Shown one piece after another: positions 10,414 to 18,739 of a stretch of DNA of 64,000 bases (its first letter is position 1; each line of letters begins with the position of its first letter). The position numbers were made by a program, and so were the translations under genes. The DNA is from Planctomycetota bacterium (GTDB lineage Bacteria > Planctomycetota > Planctomycetia > Pirellulales > UBA1268). The DNA lies in NCBI GenBank assembly GCA_016872555.1, contig VGZO01000001.1:147451-211450 (forward strand). Direction: 5' to 3'. Below the pieces are notes generated by a model, which ran no database searches, was not told the DNA's origin, and was given only the letters and a program-made list of their open reading frames with translations.

Positions 10414-10588
10414 CGGTGCCTCGGTGTGGGGGGAGGGGTGGAGCGGTTCGGAGGGGTCGTGCGGCCGGTGCCGGGACGGCATTTTCCCCGCCGGTGCCCG
10501 GAGCGGTGGATGGCGCTCCCCCGGCTGTCGATTATGGTAGTAGGCCTTCCCAACCCCCGGCGGTGGCCGATCGCGGAGCAGGTGCCCG

Positions 10589-10774
10589 GTGACGAAAATG
10601 CTGCCTCTGACCGGGATGGTCGTCTCGGGACTGGTCGGGATCCTGTTCCTCGCGGACCTCGCGGCGGGGTTTCCCTTCCGCCGGGTGAGTGTCGGCCTCG
10701 ACATCGGGTTCGTGATCGCCAGTCTGATCCTCGCCTACCTCAGCTGGTCGGTGGTAGAGAAGAGCCGTCCCTGA
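10589..10774 (+). CDS. Small membrane protein (61 aa, two TM helices)
   Basis: A 61-residue protein with two hydrophobic segments (MLPLTGMVVSGLVGILFLAD at about residues 4-23 and DIGFVIASLILAYLSWS at about 39-55) separated by a short basic turn (PFRRVSV). It ends in EKSRP. This is the classic arrangement of small inner-membrane hypothetical proteins in planctomycetes. It is divergent from coaD. The 175-bp gap between them contains an AT-rich GATTATGGTAGTAG stretch near 10529-10542 that could hold its -10 element. Function unknown. Confidence 0.7.
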   Translation: MTKMLPLTGMVVSGLVGILFLADLAAGFPFRRVSVGLDIGFVIASLILAYLSWSVVEKSRP

Positions 10775-10870
10775 GCCGTGAGCGCGGTGGCCGCGCGAGC
10801 GCCCTTGCTGCCGACAGCCTCCACGTGGGTGGCCGGTGCGCCGAGCGTGGTGTGTCCCCGGCGGTTCGTG

Positions 10871-11551
10871 TCAGGCGGCGCGGAGCACCGAGCCGGCCGC
10901 GGCAGTGCCGGAGGCGGCCACCAATCCGGGCAGGGCCCCGAGGCTCGCGGTCGTCGCCACCCCCGCCTCGACCCACCGTGCGACGCGGTCGATCGTCGCC
11001 GTCGGCTCGACGGCCGGCCCGGCACCGAGCACGGTGAGACAGCCGGGCACCGGTCGGACCGTCGCGGTGCGCCCCGTGAAGCGCGTCAACCACCCGCGCG
11101 ACGGTGCCGTGAGCGCCACTTCCCACAGGCCCCACGACAGGCTGCGGCACGCCCAGCCCGCCGGAGCCGGGCGCCGCGATCCGCGCGCCGCGTCGTCGAA
11201 CCTGTCGACGCACACCGTGCGGATCCCGTGATCGCGGAGCAGCTCGCGGTGGACGAGCATCCGCCCGTCACCGACGACCAGCGTGTCGATGCCGGGAAGC
11301 AGCCGGATCGTCCGCTCGACCCGGTCGCGGAGGGCCGCCCGCGACTCCCACCACCCGGGGTCGTCGGCCACCGCCCGGATCGGGGCCGCGCTGCCCGCCA
11401 TCGCGGCGAGGCCGTCGAGGCGTGCGGCCCATGTGACAAGGACCCCGCGGCGGCGCGCGGCGGCGTCGATCGCGACGAGGTGCTCGGCGGTCGTGCCGGC
11501 AGCGACCACGTGGGACAGCACGACGGTCGACCGATCGGACGCGGTGGGCAT
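10871..11551 (-). CDS. Hypothetical protein, 226 aa
   Basis: A 226-residue soluble protein with no signal peptide or membrane helix. It reads as an alternation of alpha/beta elements: STVVLSHVVAAGTTAEHLVA at the N-terminus, LLPGIDTLVVGDGRMLVHRE in the middle, and SLSWGLWEVALTAPSRGWL towards the C-terminus. The SWGLWEV segment vaguely recalls polysaccharide-deacetylase-like proteins, but the metal-binding residues of that family are not visible, so no function is assigned. It lies convergent to the small membrane protein and upstream of the CobA-HemD gene on the same strand with about a 100-bp gap. Codon use is like its neighbours, supporting a real gene. Confidence 0.65.
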   Translation of the reverse strand: MPTASDRSTVVLSHVVAAGTTAEHLVAIDAAARRRGVLVTWAARLDGLAAMAGSAAPIRAVADDPGWWESRAALRDRVERTIRLLPGIDTLVVGDGRMLVHRELLRDHGIRTVCVDRFDDAARGSRRPAPAGWACRSLSWGLWEVALTAPSRGWLTRFTGRTATVRPVPGCLTVLGAGPAVEPTATIDRVARWVEAGVATTASLGALPGLVAASGTAAAGSVLRAA

Positions 11552-11660
11552 GTGACGCGGTTCCCAGCGACCGGGGACCCTGCGCCCCCTCCTTGTCAGC
11601 TATCGGCGTCCCCCCATCCGGCCTTCACGGTCGTCCGGCGCCCCCGCACGGCCCGCAGAT

Positions 11661-13202
11661 TCATTCCGCCCGACCGTCGGCGGCGGCGATCGCCCCGACC
11701 AGCGCGGCGGCGGTCGGCCGCAACGCTTCCGCATCCGGCTCCACCCCCAGCCGGCGCAGCGCCGCCGACGTCACCGGGCTGATACTCGCCACCCGCCAGC
11801 GACGGATGCCGTCGCCGAACAACCGGCAGGCCGCCTCGGCGATCCGGCCGCTGGTGACCGTGATCCAGTCGATCGCCGTGGCGTCGAGGGCCGCCCGCGC
11901 CCCGGGGGGGAGCGATTCGAGCGGTCGGCTCGTGTAGGCGGCCACTTCATCGACGTGATGCCCGGCGGCACGGAGGCCCGTCGCGAGGACGTCGCGGCCG
12001 GCATCGGCCCGGACGAGCAGGAACCGCCCGCGGTGCGCCGCGTCCGCGAGGAGGTCGACGAGCCCCTCCGACCGCTCGAGCTCGGGCACGGCGTCGCACA
12101 CCAGCCCGGCCGTCGCCAGGGCCCGCGCCGTCGCGCCGCCGATCGCGGCGAGGCGGGCGGTGCCCAGCGCGCGGCCGTCGCGCGACAGGGCGCGGAGCCG
12201 GCCGGCGAAGGCATCGACGCCGTTGGCGCTGGCGAAGACGATCCAGTCGTAGCGGTCGGCGGCGTCGATCGCGCGATCGAGTGCGGCGCCGTCGGGGGGT
12301 GGGCCGATCGTGACCAGCGGGAGGAGGTGGGGGGTGGCGCCCGCCGCTTCCAGCGCGCGGACGAGGTCGTCGGTCTGCCCGCGCGGTCGCGTGACGAGGA
12401 CCGTCCGCCCCGTGAGCGGACCGGAACAACGCGGCGCCGAAGCGCCCGGCGCGAGGCCGACGAGGGCGACCGTCGGGGGTGGGCAGTCGGCGGTCGCCGC
12501 GGCGCTGGCGCAGGCCGCGAGGTTCGATCTGACGATCCGCTGGTCGGGCCAGCCGCAGTGGCTGACGAGGGTCACCGGCGTGTCGGGATCCCGGCCGGCG
12601 GCGACCAGGGCGCCGGCCCAGGCCCGGACCTGCTCGACCCCCATGTAGACCGCCAGCGTCCCCGGCACGCGCGCAAGGGCGCCGAAGTCGACGCGGTCCT
12701 CGGTGCCGGCGGCGCCGTGGCCGGTCACGAGCGTCAGGCTCGACGACCCCTGACGGCTGGTGAGCGCTGCCCCGGCGGCGGCGGCCGCTGCCAGCGCGGC
12801 GGTGACGCCAGGCACGATTTCCCAGTGGATGCCCGCCGCGTCGAGCGGGGCGATCTCCTCGGTGAGCCGCGCGAACACGCCCGGGTCGCCCCCCTTGAGA
12901 CGCACGACCCGCCGCCCGCTCGTGGCCAGCCTGGCGAGCAAGTCACCCGTCGCCGTCCCGGAGTCGGCGCCGTGGCCGTCGCCGCGCGGGGCGGCGATGC
13001 AGCGCTCCACGGCTCCGGTGCGGGTCAGCAGGCTCGGGGGCACCAGCGCGTCGTGGACGATCACGTCGGCACGCTCGAGGCAGTCGAGGGCGCGGAGCGT
13101 GAGCAGGTCGGGGCTCCCCGGGCCGGCGCCCACGAACCACACCCGCCCCGGCGGCGAACGGCCGAGAGAGGGGGTGGCGTCACCAGAAAAGGAGGCGGAC
13201 AC
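11661..13202 (-). CDS. cobA-hemD: Uroporphyrinogen-III C-methyltransferase / uroporphyrinogen-III synthase fusion
   Basis: This 513-residue protein joins two tetrapyrrole enzymes. Residues about 20-255 are a SAM-dependent uroporphyrinogen-III methyltransferase (SUMT/CobA): VWFVGAGPGSPDLLTLRA, VIVHDALVPP, VVRLKGGDPGVFARLTEEI, IVPGVTAALAAAAAAGAALT and a VYMGVEQ segment. Residues about 262-513 are a HemD-type synthase: TVLVTRPRGQTDDLVRALE, WIVFASANGVDAF, AAIGGATARAL, and ITVTSGRIAEAACRLFG. The fusion makes uroporphyrinogen III from hydroxymethylbilane and methylates it toward precorrin-2, at the branch to sirohaem and cobalamin. Such fusions are known in several bacterial groups. No other haem gene is adjacent; the TPR gene is divergent with a 195-bp gap. 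Confidence 0.93.
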   Translation of the reverse strand: MSASFSGDATPSLGRSPPGRVWFVGAGPGSPDLLTLRALDCLERADVIVHDALVPPSLLTRTGAVERCIAAPRGDGHGADSGTATGDLLARLATSGRRVVRLKGGDPGVFARLTEEIAPLDAAGIHWEIVPGVTAALAAAAAAGAALTSRQGSSSLTLVTGHGAAGTEDRVDFGALARVPGTLAVYMGVEQVRAWAGALVAAGRDPDTPVTLVSHCGWPDQRIVRSNLAACASAAATADCPPPTVALVGLAPGASAPRCSGPLTGRTVLVTRPRGQTDDLVRALEAAGATPHLLPLVTIGPPPDGAALDRAIDAADRYDWIVFASANGVDAFAGRLRALSRDGRALGTARLAAIGGATARALATAGLVCDAVPELERSEGLVDLLADAAHRGRFLLVRADAGRDVLATGLRAAGHHVDEVAAYTSRPLESLPPGARAALDATAIDWITVTSGRIAEAACRLFGDGIRRWRVASISPVTSAALRRLGVEPDAEALRPTAAALVGAIAAADGRAE

Positions 13203-13238
13203 GATCGCTCGTCACGGGGAAGCCGGAGGGAGCGAGGA

Positions 13239-13267
13239 TTGAGGCTCCACACCCGGACCACTACACT
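13239..13267 (+). promoter_or_regulatory. Sigma-70-like promoter of the TPR gene
   Basis: TTGAGG at 13239-13244 and TACACT at 13262-13267 are separated by 17 bp, the ideal spacing for a housekeeping promoter. The predicted transcript would start about 125 nt before the ATG of the TPR protein gene. It lies between divergent genes and reads toward the TPR gene. Confidence 0.5.
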
Positions 13268-13397
13268 CTACCGCTTCCGCCGCCCGGCCGGCGGCGCCGT
13301 GCGGCGGGCCGACGGGACGGCCGCGGGGCGGCGGGGCCACCGGCAGCCGGCACCCCGTTCCGGGTGGTGTTTCCCTCGCAGCAGCATCACGGGCAGC

Positions 13398-14789
13398 ATG
13401 GCCGCCAACGAGCCGGACCAGCCATCGCCGCTGTCGCCATCGGAGCGTTCTCGGCTCCAGCAGAGCTTCCAACGCGGCACGCAGAACGCCGCGGCCAACG
13501 CCGACTACGCGGCGGAGATGTTTGCCAACTGCGTCGTCGGCGATCCCGCCAGCGCGATCTACCTCCAGAGCCTGCTCGGCGTGCTCCGCAAGAAGCATCC
13601 GCCGAAGAAAGGGGGCGGCCTGACGTCGTTTCTCGGCAGCGGCAGCAAGGTGGGGGGCCTGAAGAAGCCGGCGGCCGCCGGGCAGTGGCGCGAGGTGATC
13701 CGCCTCGGCGTCGAGATCCTCAAGGGCAATCCCTACGACGTCCCGGCGCTACTGGCGATGGCCGATGCCTGCGGGCAGCTCGGCCATCAGGAGACCCGCG
13801 GGGTCTACCTCCGCTCGGCCCTCGATGCTGCTCCGACCGACATCGATGTCAATCGCCAGTGCGCCAAGTTCGCCGCCGAGATGGGCAACTTCGACCAGGC
13901 GATCGCCTGCTGGGTGCGGGTCTCGTCGCTCAAGGGGATGGCCGAGGAGGCGGAGCGCGAGATCGCCCGGCTCCAGGTCGAGAAGACGATCTCCGCCGGC
14001 GGCGGGCTGACGGGGCGCGTGGCGCCGAAGGCGGCGGCACCGGCGGCGGGGGGCGCGGAGCCCGACCGGGCGACGGTCCTCCGCAAGACGATCGCGGCGA
14101 AGCCGACCGACACCGAGGCCGCCTACGAACTGGCCGACCTCCTCGAGCAGGCCAACGACACCGCCGAGGCCGAGAAGGTCCTGGAGCGGGCGCTGGCCGC
14201 GAGCGGTGGCGACATCAAGGTCCGCGAGCACCTCGAGGATCGCCAGATCCGTTGGTCACGGCAGCACGTCGCGGTCGCCGAGAAGCGCGCGGCGTCCGAC
14301 CCGGCGGCTCAGGGCACGCTCGATCAGCTCCGCCAGGCGCATGCCAAGCTCGAGGTCGAGGTGTTCTCGGCGCGGTCGTCGCGCTACCCGGAGAACACCG
14401 CCATCCGCTACGAGCTCGGGCTGCGGCTCAAGGCGGCCCGCAACGTCCCCGAGGCGATCAAGCAGTTCCAGGACGTGCTCCAAAACGACGCCCGGCGCAA
14501 GGGGGTCGTGGCGCTCGAGCTCGGCGAGTGCTTCCAGTCGATCCGCCAATACGACCTGGCGATGCGCAACTACGCCATCGCCCTCGACGCCCTCACCGAC
14601 AGGGAACAGGAACAGCGGAAGCGGGCGCTGTACCGGGCCGGGGTCCTCGCGGCCGGGATGGGGGATCCCGACGCCGCCCGCAAGCACCTCTCGACCCTCG
14701 CCGGCATCGATTTCGGCTACCGCGACGTGGCCCAGCGGCTGGACAAGTTGAGCTCGGTGAAGGATAAAGGTGGGCCCCCGACATCCTGA
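13398..14789 (+). CDS. Tetratricopeptide-repeat protein
   Basis: A 463-residue soluble protein. The ATG at 13398 starts MAANEPDQPSPLSPSERSRL. A short conserved segment follows (SFQRGTQNAAANADYAAEMF), then a Lys/Gly-rich stretch, then helical TPR units from about residue 90 to the end (for example EVIRLGVEILKGNPYDVPAL, MGNFDQAIACWVRVSSLKGM, ENTAIRYELGLRLKAARNVP, SIRQYDLAMRNYAIALDALT). There is no signal peptide or membrane helix, so a cytoplasmic scaffold is likely. It is transcribed from its own promoter and is followed 54 nt later by rpsT. Similar TPR proteins beside ribosomal genes are common in planctomycetes, but the partner is unknown. Confidence 0.9.
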   Translation: MAANEPDQPSPLSPSERSRLQQSFQRGTQNAAANADYAAEMFANCVVGDPASAIYLQSLLGVLRKKHPPKKGGGLTSFLGSGSKVGGLKKPAAAGQWREVIRLGVEILKGNPYDVPALLAMADACGQLGHQETRGVYLRSALDAAPTDIDVNRQCAKFAAEMGNFDQAIACWVRVSSLKGMAEEAEREIARLQVEKTISAGGGLTGRVAPKAAAPAAGGAEPDRATVLRKTIAAKPTDTEAAYELADLLEQANDTAEAEKVLERALAASGGDIKVREHLEDRQIRWSRQHVAVAEKRAASDPAAQGTLDQLRQAHAKLEVEVFSARSSRYPENTAIRYELGLRLKAARNVPEAIKQFQDVLQNDARRKGVVALELGECFQSIRQYDLAMRNYAIALDALTDREQEQRKRALYRAGVLAAGMGDPDAARKHLSTLAGIDFGYRDVAQRLDKLSSVKDKGGPPTS

Positions 14790-14843
14790 CGGCGGTCTGC
14801 GCCGTCCGTCGTCCCGCAGGTTTCGTCCAGCGAAAGAACCACG

Positions 14844-15179
14844 ATGCCCCATTCGGCCAGCGCCAAAAAACGCCTTCGCCAGAACGTCGTCCGCCGCGAG
14901 CGGAACCGGGCGACCAAGTCCGAGATCAAGACCCATGTCCGCCGCCTGCTCGAGCAGCTGCTCGCCGGCGACGTGGCGGGAGCGCGGGAGCAGTTCCGGC
15001 TCGTCGCCAAGAAGGCCGACCGGGCCGCGGCAGGCCGCACGATCCACCCCAACCGGGCCGCGCGGATCAAGTCGCGCCTCTCGGCCCGGATCCTCGCCGT
15101 CACTCGCGGCGCCGGCACCGGGACCGTGGCCAAGACGGCAGCCAAGGGGTCGAAGGCGAAGAAGCCCGCCAAGGGCTGA
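14844..15179 (+). CDS. rpsT: 30S ribosomal protein S20
   Basis: S20 binds 16S rRNA in the body of the small subunit. The sequence has the typical N-terminus MPHSASAKKRLRQNVVRRER, the helix NRATKSEIKTHVRRLLEQLL, and the conserved IHPNRAARIKSRLSARI. At 111 residues it is longer than the bacterial norm (about 87). The excess is a low-complexity Lys/Ala/Gly tail (GTVAKTAAKGSKAKKPAKG), a common basic extension. It is the last gene of its strand here and converges with pyrK. Confidence 0.97.
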   Translation: MPHSASAKKRLRQNVVRRERNRATKSEIKTHVRRLLEQLLAGDVAGAREQFRLVAKKADRAAAGRTIHPNRAARIKSRLSARILAVTRGAGTGTVAKTAAKGSKAKKPAKG

Positions 15180-15204
15180 TCCGCCATTCCCCGGCCGGGG
15201 CTGA

Positions 15205-16107
15205 TCACCCCTGCCCCGGCTCCCAGACGACGGCGGCCGCGTCGAACACCGGCCCCTCGATGCACGTCCGGCGGTAGTCCCAGCCACCGTCCGGATCGCG
15301 GATCGGCGCCACGCAGGTGAAGCAGATCCCGACGCCGCAGGCCATCGGCGTTTCCAGCGACACGGTGCACCCGATGGCGCGGGCCGCCGACCACCGCGCC
15401 ACGGCGTGCATCATCGGCTCCGGTCCGCAGCAGGCCACGTGCCCGGGCTCGGGGCCGCCGTCGAAGAGGCGGTCGAGCAGATCGACGACGGTGCCCCGCA
15501 GCCCTGCCGACCCGTCGAGCGTCGCGAGGTGGACCTCGATGCCGGCGCGGCGGAAGTCGTCGGCATCGGCGAGGAATCCCGCCGACCGCGCCCCCCAGCA
15601 GAGCGTCACCCGGGACGCACCCCGCGCCCGTGCGGCGCGGCCGAGCGCCAACAGGGCCGTCTGCCCGATGCCGCCGGCGACGAGCACCAGGTGGCCGACG
15701 GCGGGGACACGGCTGAAGCCGTTGCCCAGCGGCCCCCAGACGTGGAGCTCTGCACCCGGAGCGAGTGTCGTCAGGGCGCTGGTGAACTTGCCGTGGACGA
15801 GGTACAGGAAGTCGACGTAGCGGCGCCCTGCCCCGTCGCCCCGCGGATCGACGGCGTCGGGGCTATCGTAGGTTTCGTAGACGGCCAGGGGCCGGGCCAG
15901 GAGGGGATCGAGTCGGCCGGCGATCCGCAGCATCGCGAACTGCCCGGGCCGGGCCGTGGCCGCGAGCGCCGGCCAGTCGAGGCGCAGCCGGAACGTGCCG
16001 GTACCGACCTGACGGTGGGCAACGATCGGCACCCGTTCCACGCGGGCGCCGTCGGCATAGCAGGCAACGCCTTCCTTCCCGGCGACGGCGGAGCGGTCAC
16101 TCGGCAC
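15205..16107 (-). CDS. pyrK: Dihydroorotate dehydrogenase electron-transfer subunit
   Basis: PyrK passes electrons from dihydroorotate dehydrogenase B to NAD+ through FAD and a [2Fe-2S] cluster. The 300-residue product has the ferredoxin-reductase layout: FAD domain with ARPGQFAMLRI and the RPLAVYETYD flavin loop; NAD domain with LVLVAGGIGQTALLALGRA and CCGPEPMMHAVARW; C-terminal cluster ligands CGVGICFTC plus a further Cys in RRTCIEGPVF. The catalytic PyrD subunit is not in the window. The start overlaps the end of the upstream pseudouridine synthase gene by 11 nt, so they share a transcript. A related sulfide dehydrogenase subunit is possible, but PyrK is the better fit. Confidence 0.9.
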   Translation of the reverse strand: MPSDRSAVAGKEGVACYADGARVERVPIVAHRQVGTGTFRLRLDWPALAATARPGQFAMLRIAGRLDPLLARPLAVYETYDSPDAVDPRGDGAGRRYVDFLYLVHGKFTSALTTLAPGAELHVWGPLGNGFSRVPAVGHLVLVAGGIGQTALLALGRAARARGASRVTLCWGARSAGFLADADDFRRAGIEVHLATLDGSAGLRGTVVDLLDRLFDGGPEPGHVACCGPEPMMHAVARWSAARAIGCTVSLETPMACGVGICFTCVAPIRDPDGGWDYRRTCIEGPVFDAAAVVWEPGQG

Positions 16108-17296
16108 GCGGCTTCCTCCACGACGACGCCTTCCCGGGGCGGCGCCGGCGCCTCACTCCCGCTCCTCCCGGTCCCGGGCCACCCGGGGGCAGCCCCTGCG
16201 GCGGGCCGGGGCGGCGCTCGGCCAGGCCGCGATCGCCCGGCCCCGCTCCCGGGCGACCGGGACGGCGCGGCGCACCGGTCGGGCGGCCGGCGGGCCTGGG
16301 GGGCAATTGTCCGTCGTCGCGCCGCGGGCGGCCGCCGCGGCCGGGCCCGCGCCCGCGGGGAGCGGGGGGAGGCCGCCGCCCCGGGCCGTCCCCGGCCTGC
16401 GCCAGGGCGTCGCGTCGCAACGCCTCGACCTCGGCGCCGGACAATCGCCGCGACTGACCCGGCAGGAGATCGCCGAGCGACAGCCCGCCGACGGCGACCC
16501 GCTTGAGCTGGTGGACCTTGTGGCCGAGGCGGGCGAGCATCCGGCGGATCTCGCGGTTCTTCCCCTCGTCGAGGACCATCTCGAGCACCGCGCTCTGCTT
16601 GTGCTGCGAGCGGAGGAAGACGTGCTGGGCGCGGGCCATCCCCTCGGCGAGCCCGACGCCGCGGCGGAGCTGGTCGAGCGTCTCCGGGGTCGGCACGCCG
16701 GCGACCTGGACGAGATACCGTTTCTCGACGCCGTAGCGCGGGTGGGCGAGGAGGTTGGCCAGCTCGCCGTCGTTGGTCACGAGGATCAGGCCCTCGCTCA
16801 TCCGATCGAGCCGGCCGACGGCGAACAGCCGCTGCTCGCCCGGCACGAGGTCGACGACGCGCGGCCTCCCGGACGGATCGAAATTGGTGGTCACCACGCC
16901 GACCGGCTTGTAGACGGCGTAGACGCTGCGGCGCGGATCGGGCAGACGCTCGCCGTCGACTCGGATCTCCTGACGGACCGGATCGACGCGCGTGCCGAGG
17001 ACGGCGACCACCTTGCGGTCGACTTCGACGCGCCCCGAGGTGATCAACTCCTCGCAGGCCCGCCGGCTGCCGATCCCGGCGGCGGCGAGCACTTTCTGGA
17101 GCCGCTCCCCAGGTTGCTCGCCGTGGGGCGGGCGACGCCCCCGGCCGGCCGGGGGCACCACGCCGGGCGACGGCGGCCGCGGGGGGCGGCGGGAGGTGAT
17201 CCGGGACGGTTGTTCGGGGCGGCGGGGCTCGGGGGCCACGGGAGATTCCAGGATGGCGGCGGACGGCACCGGCAACGCCGGCGAAACAGCGATCAT
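16097..17296 (-). CDS. rluB: RluB-family 23S rRNA pseudouridine synthase
   Basis: This RsuA/RluB-type enzyme isomerises a uridine of rRNA to pseudouridine. Order of parts: an N-terminal Pro/Arg-rich extension of about 60 residues; an S4 RNA-binding domain (ERLQKVLAAAGIGSRRACEE); a catalytic domain starting YAVYKPVGVVTTNFDPSG, with the catalytic Asp in FAVGRLDRMSEGLILVTNDG; the C-terminal element NREIRRMLARLGHKVHQLKR; and a Gly/Arg/Pro-rich tail of over 100 residues. At 399 residues it is longer than E. coli RluB because of the two disordered basic tails. RluB rather than RsuA/RluE is inferred from the size and the tail. It is the first gene of the pyrK transcript. Confidence 0.9.
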   Translation of the reverse strand: MIAVSPALPVPSAAILESPVAPEPRRPEQPSRITSRRPPRPPSPGVVPPAGRGRRPPHGEQPGERLQKVLAAAGIGSRRACEELITSGRVEVDRKVVAVLGTRVDPVRQEIRVDGERLPDPRRSVYAVYKPVGVVTTNFDPSGRPRVVDLVPGEQRLFAVGRLDRMSEGLILVTNDGELANLLAHPRYGVEKRYLVQVAGVPTPETLDQLRRGVGLAEGMARAQHVFLRSQHKQSAVLEMVLDEGKNREIRRMLARLGHKVHQLKRVAVGGLSLGDLLPGQSRRLSGAEVEALRRDALAQAGDGPGRRPPPAPRGRGPGRGGRPRRDDGQLPPRPAGRPTGAPRRPGRPGAGPGDRGLAERRPGPPQGLPPGGPGPGGAGVRRRRRPGKASSWRKPRAE

Positions 17297-17330
17297 ACAC
17301 CGCCAACTGCCACCGGCAGCGGTCCTGGTC

Positions 17331-18716
17331 TCAGCCGAGGATCCCCGTCACCACCGTGCCCTTGGTATCGGTCAGCCGCATCTCGCGCCCGGCGTGGGTG
17401 AACGTGAGCCGCGTGTGGTCGAGGCCGAGGAGGTGGAGGATCGTGGCGTGCCAGTCGTGGATCGGCACCGGATCGACCACCGCCTCGAGGCCGAACTCGT
17501 CGGTGGCACCGTGGGCATGGCCCCCCTTGACCCCGCCGCCGGCGAACCAGGTCGTGAACCCGAGATGGTTGTGGTCGCGCCCGTCCTCCACCTGGGCATA
17601 GGGGGTGCGGCCGAACTCCCCGCCCCAGATCACCAGCGTGTCGGCGAGCAGGCCGCGCGACGCGAGGTCGGTGAGGAGGCCGGCGATCGGAGCATCGACC
17701 GCCCGGGCGTGCTCGGCGTGATCCTCGCGGAGGTTGCGGTGCTGGTCCCAGCCGCCGTGGCAGACCTCGACGAACCGGACCCCTGCCTCGAGAAGGCGCC
17801 GCGCCATCAGGCACTGCCGGCCGAAATCTTCGGTGGCGTCGTCGCCGATGCCGTAGAGGCGCTGCGTTTCCTCGGTCTCGCGTGCCAGGTCGAGGGCCTC
17901 GGGAAGCGCGTCCTGCATCCGGAACGCGAGCTCGTGCGACGCGATCAGACCGTCGACCGCGGCGGCGTCGGCCGCGCCGTCGAGCGACCGGCGGTTGAGC
18001 GCCTGGACGAACTCCAGCTGCCGCCGCTGCTCCGAGCGGCCGAGGAACGGATGGGCGAGGTTGCTCACCCGGGCGTCGGCGACCCGGGCCCGGCCGCCGC
18101 CGATCCGGGTCCCCTGGTGGCGGGCGGGGAGAAAGGCGCTGCCGTAATTGGCCGGACCGCCGTTGGCAGGTGGCGGACTGATCGTGACGAACCCGGGGAG
18201 GTTGTCGTTCTCGCTGCCCAGGCCGTAGGTGACCCACGCCCCGAGCGACGGCCGCACGGCGTTGCTCATGCCGGTGTGCATCTGGAGGAACGCCGGCGGG
18301 TGGTTGGGCACGTCGGTCTTCATGCTGTTGACCAGGCACAGCGTGTCGGCGTGCGCCGCGATCTGCGGGAACAGCTCGGAGATCCACAGGCCGCTGTCGC
18401 CGCGCTGGCGGAATTCCCACGCCGGCGGGAGCAGCCGGCCCCCCGGCACCCGGCCGCGGCCGATCGGCGCGCCGGCCCGCCGCACGAGCTCCGGCTTGTG
18501 GTCGAAGCTGTCGACGTGCGACGGGCCGCCGTCCATGCAGAGGAAGAGGACGCGTGTGGCCCGCGGCGTGAAATGCGGTGCCCGCACAGACGCCCCCCCG
18601 GCCGCGGCGCCGGCGAGGGCACGAAACGCGACGAGGCCGAAGCCGGCGGCCGTCGTCGCCAGCCAGTCGCGCCGCGAAGGGAGCGGGAATCCGGGAGCAA
18701 CGAGCTGGGTTGTCAT
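17331..18716 (-). CDS. DUF1501 family protein, twin-arginine exported (second copy)
   Basis: A 461-residue DUF1501 protein. The ATG at 18716 gives MTTQLVAPGFPLPSRRDWL, with a twin-arginine motif (Arg15-Arg16) followed by a hydrophobic Ala/Gly stretch. Conserved segments are RVLFLCMDGGPSHVDSFDHK, GAWVTYGLGSENDNLPGF, LPARHQGTRIG, CLMARRLLEAGVRFVEVCHG, LVIWGGEFGRTP, GRDHNHLGFTTWFAGGGVKG, HDWHATILHLLGLDHTRLTF and HAGREMRLTD. Enzymatic role is unknown, but the fold is alkaline-phosphatase-like. It begins 23 nt after the stop of the upstream PSD1 gene. It is clearly a paralogue of the gene at 1173-2600 but diverged in sequence, so the modules are not a recent duplication. Confidence 0.92.
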   Translation of the reverse strand: MTTQLVAPGFPLPSRRDWLATTAAGFGLVAFRALAGAAAGGASVRAPHFTPRATRVLFLCMDGGPSHVDSFDHKPELVRRAGAPIGRGRVPGGRLLPPAWEFRQRGDSGLWISELFPQIAAHADTLCLVNSMKTDVPNHPPAFLQMHTGMSNAVRPSLGAWVTYGLGSENDNLPGFVTISPPPANGGPANYGSAFLPARHQGTRIGGGRARVADARVSNLAHPFLGRSEQRRQLEFVQALNRRSLDGAADAAAVDGLIASHELAFRMQDALPEALDLARETEETQRLYGIGDDATEDFGRQCLMARRLLEAGVRFVEVCHGGWDQHRNLREDHAEHARAVDAPIAGLLTDLASRGLLADTLVIWGGEFGRTPYAQVEDGRDHNHLGFTTWFAGGGVKGGHAHGATDEFGLEAVVDPVPIHDWHATILHLLGLDHTRLTFTHAGREMRLTDTKGTVVTGILG

Positions 18717-18739
18717 GGCGGACCTCGGGGATGAGCGGA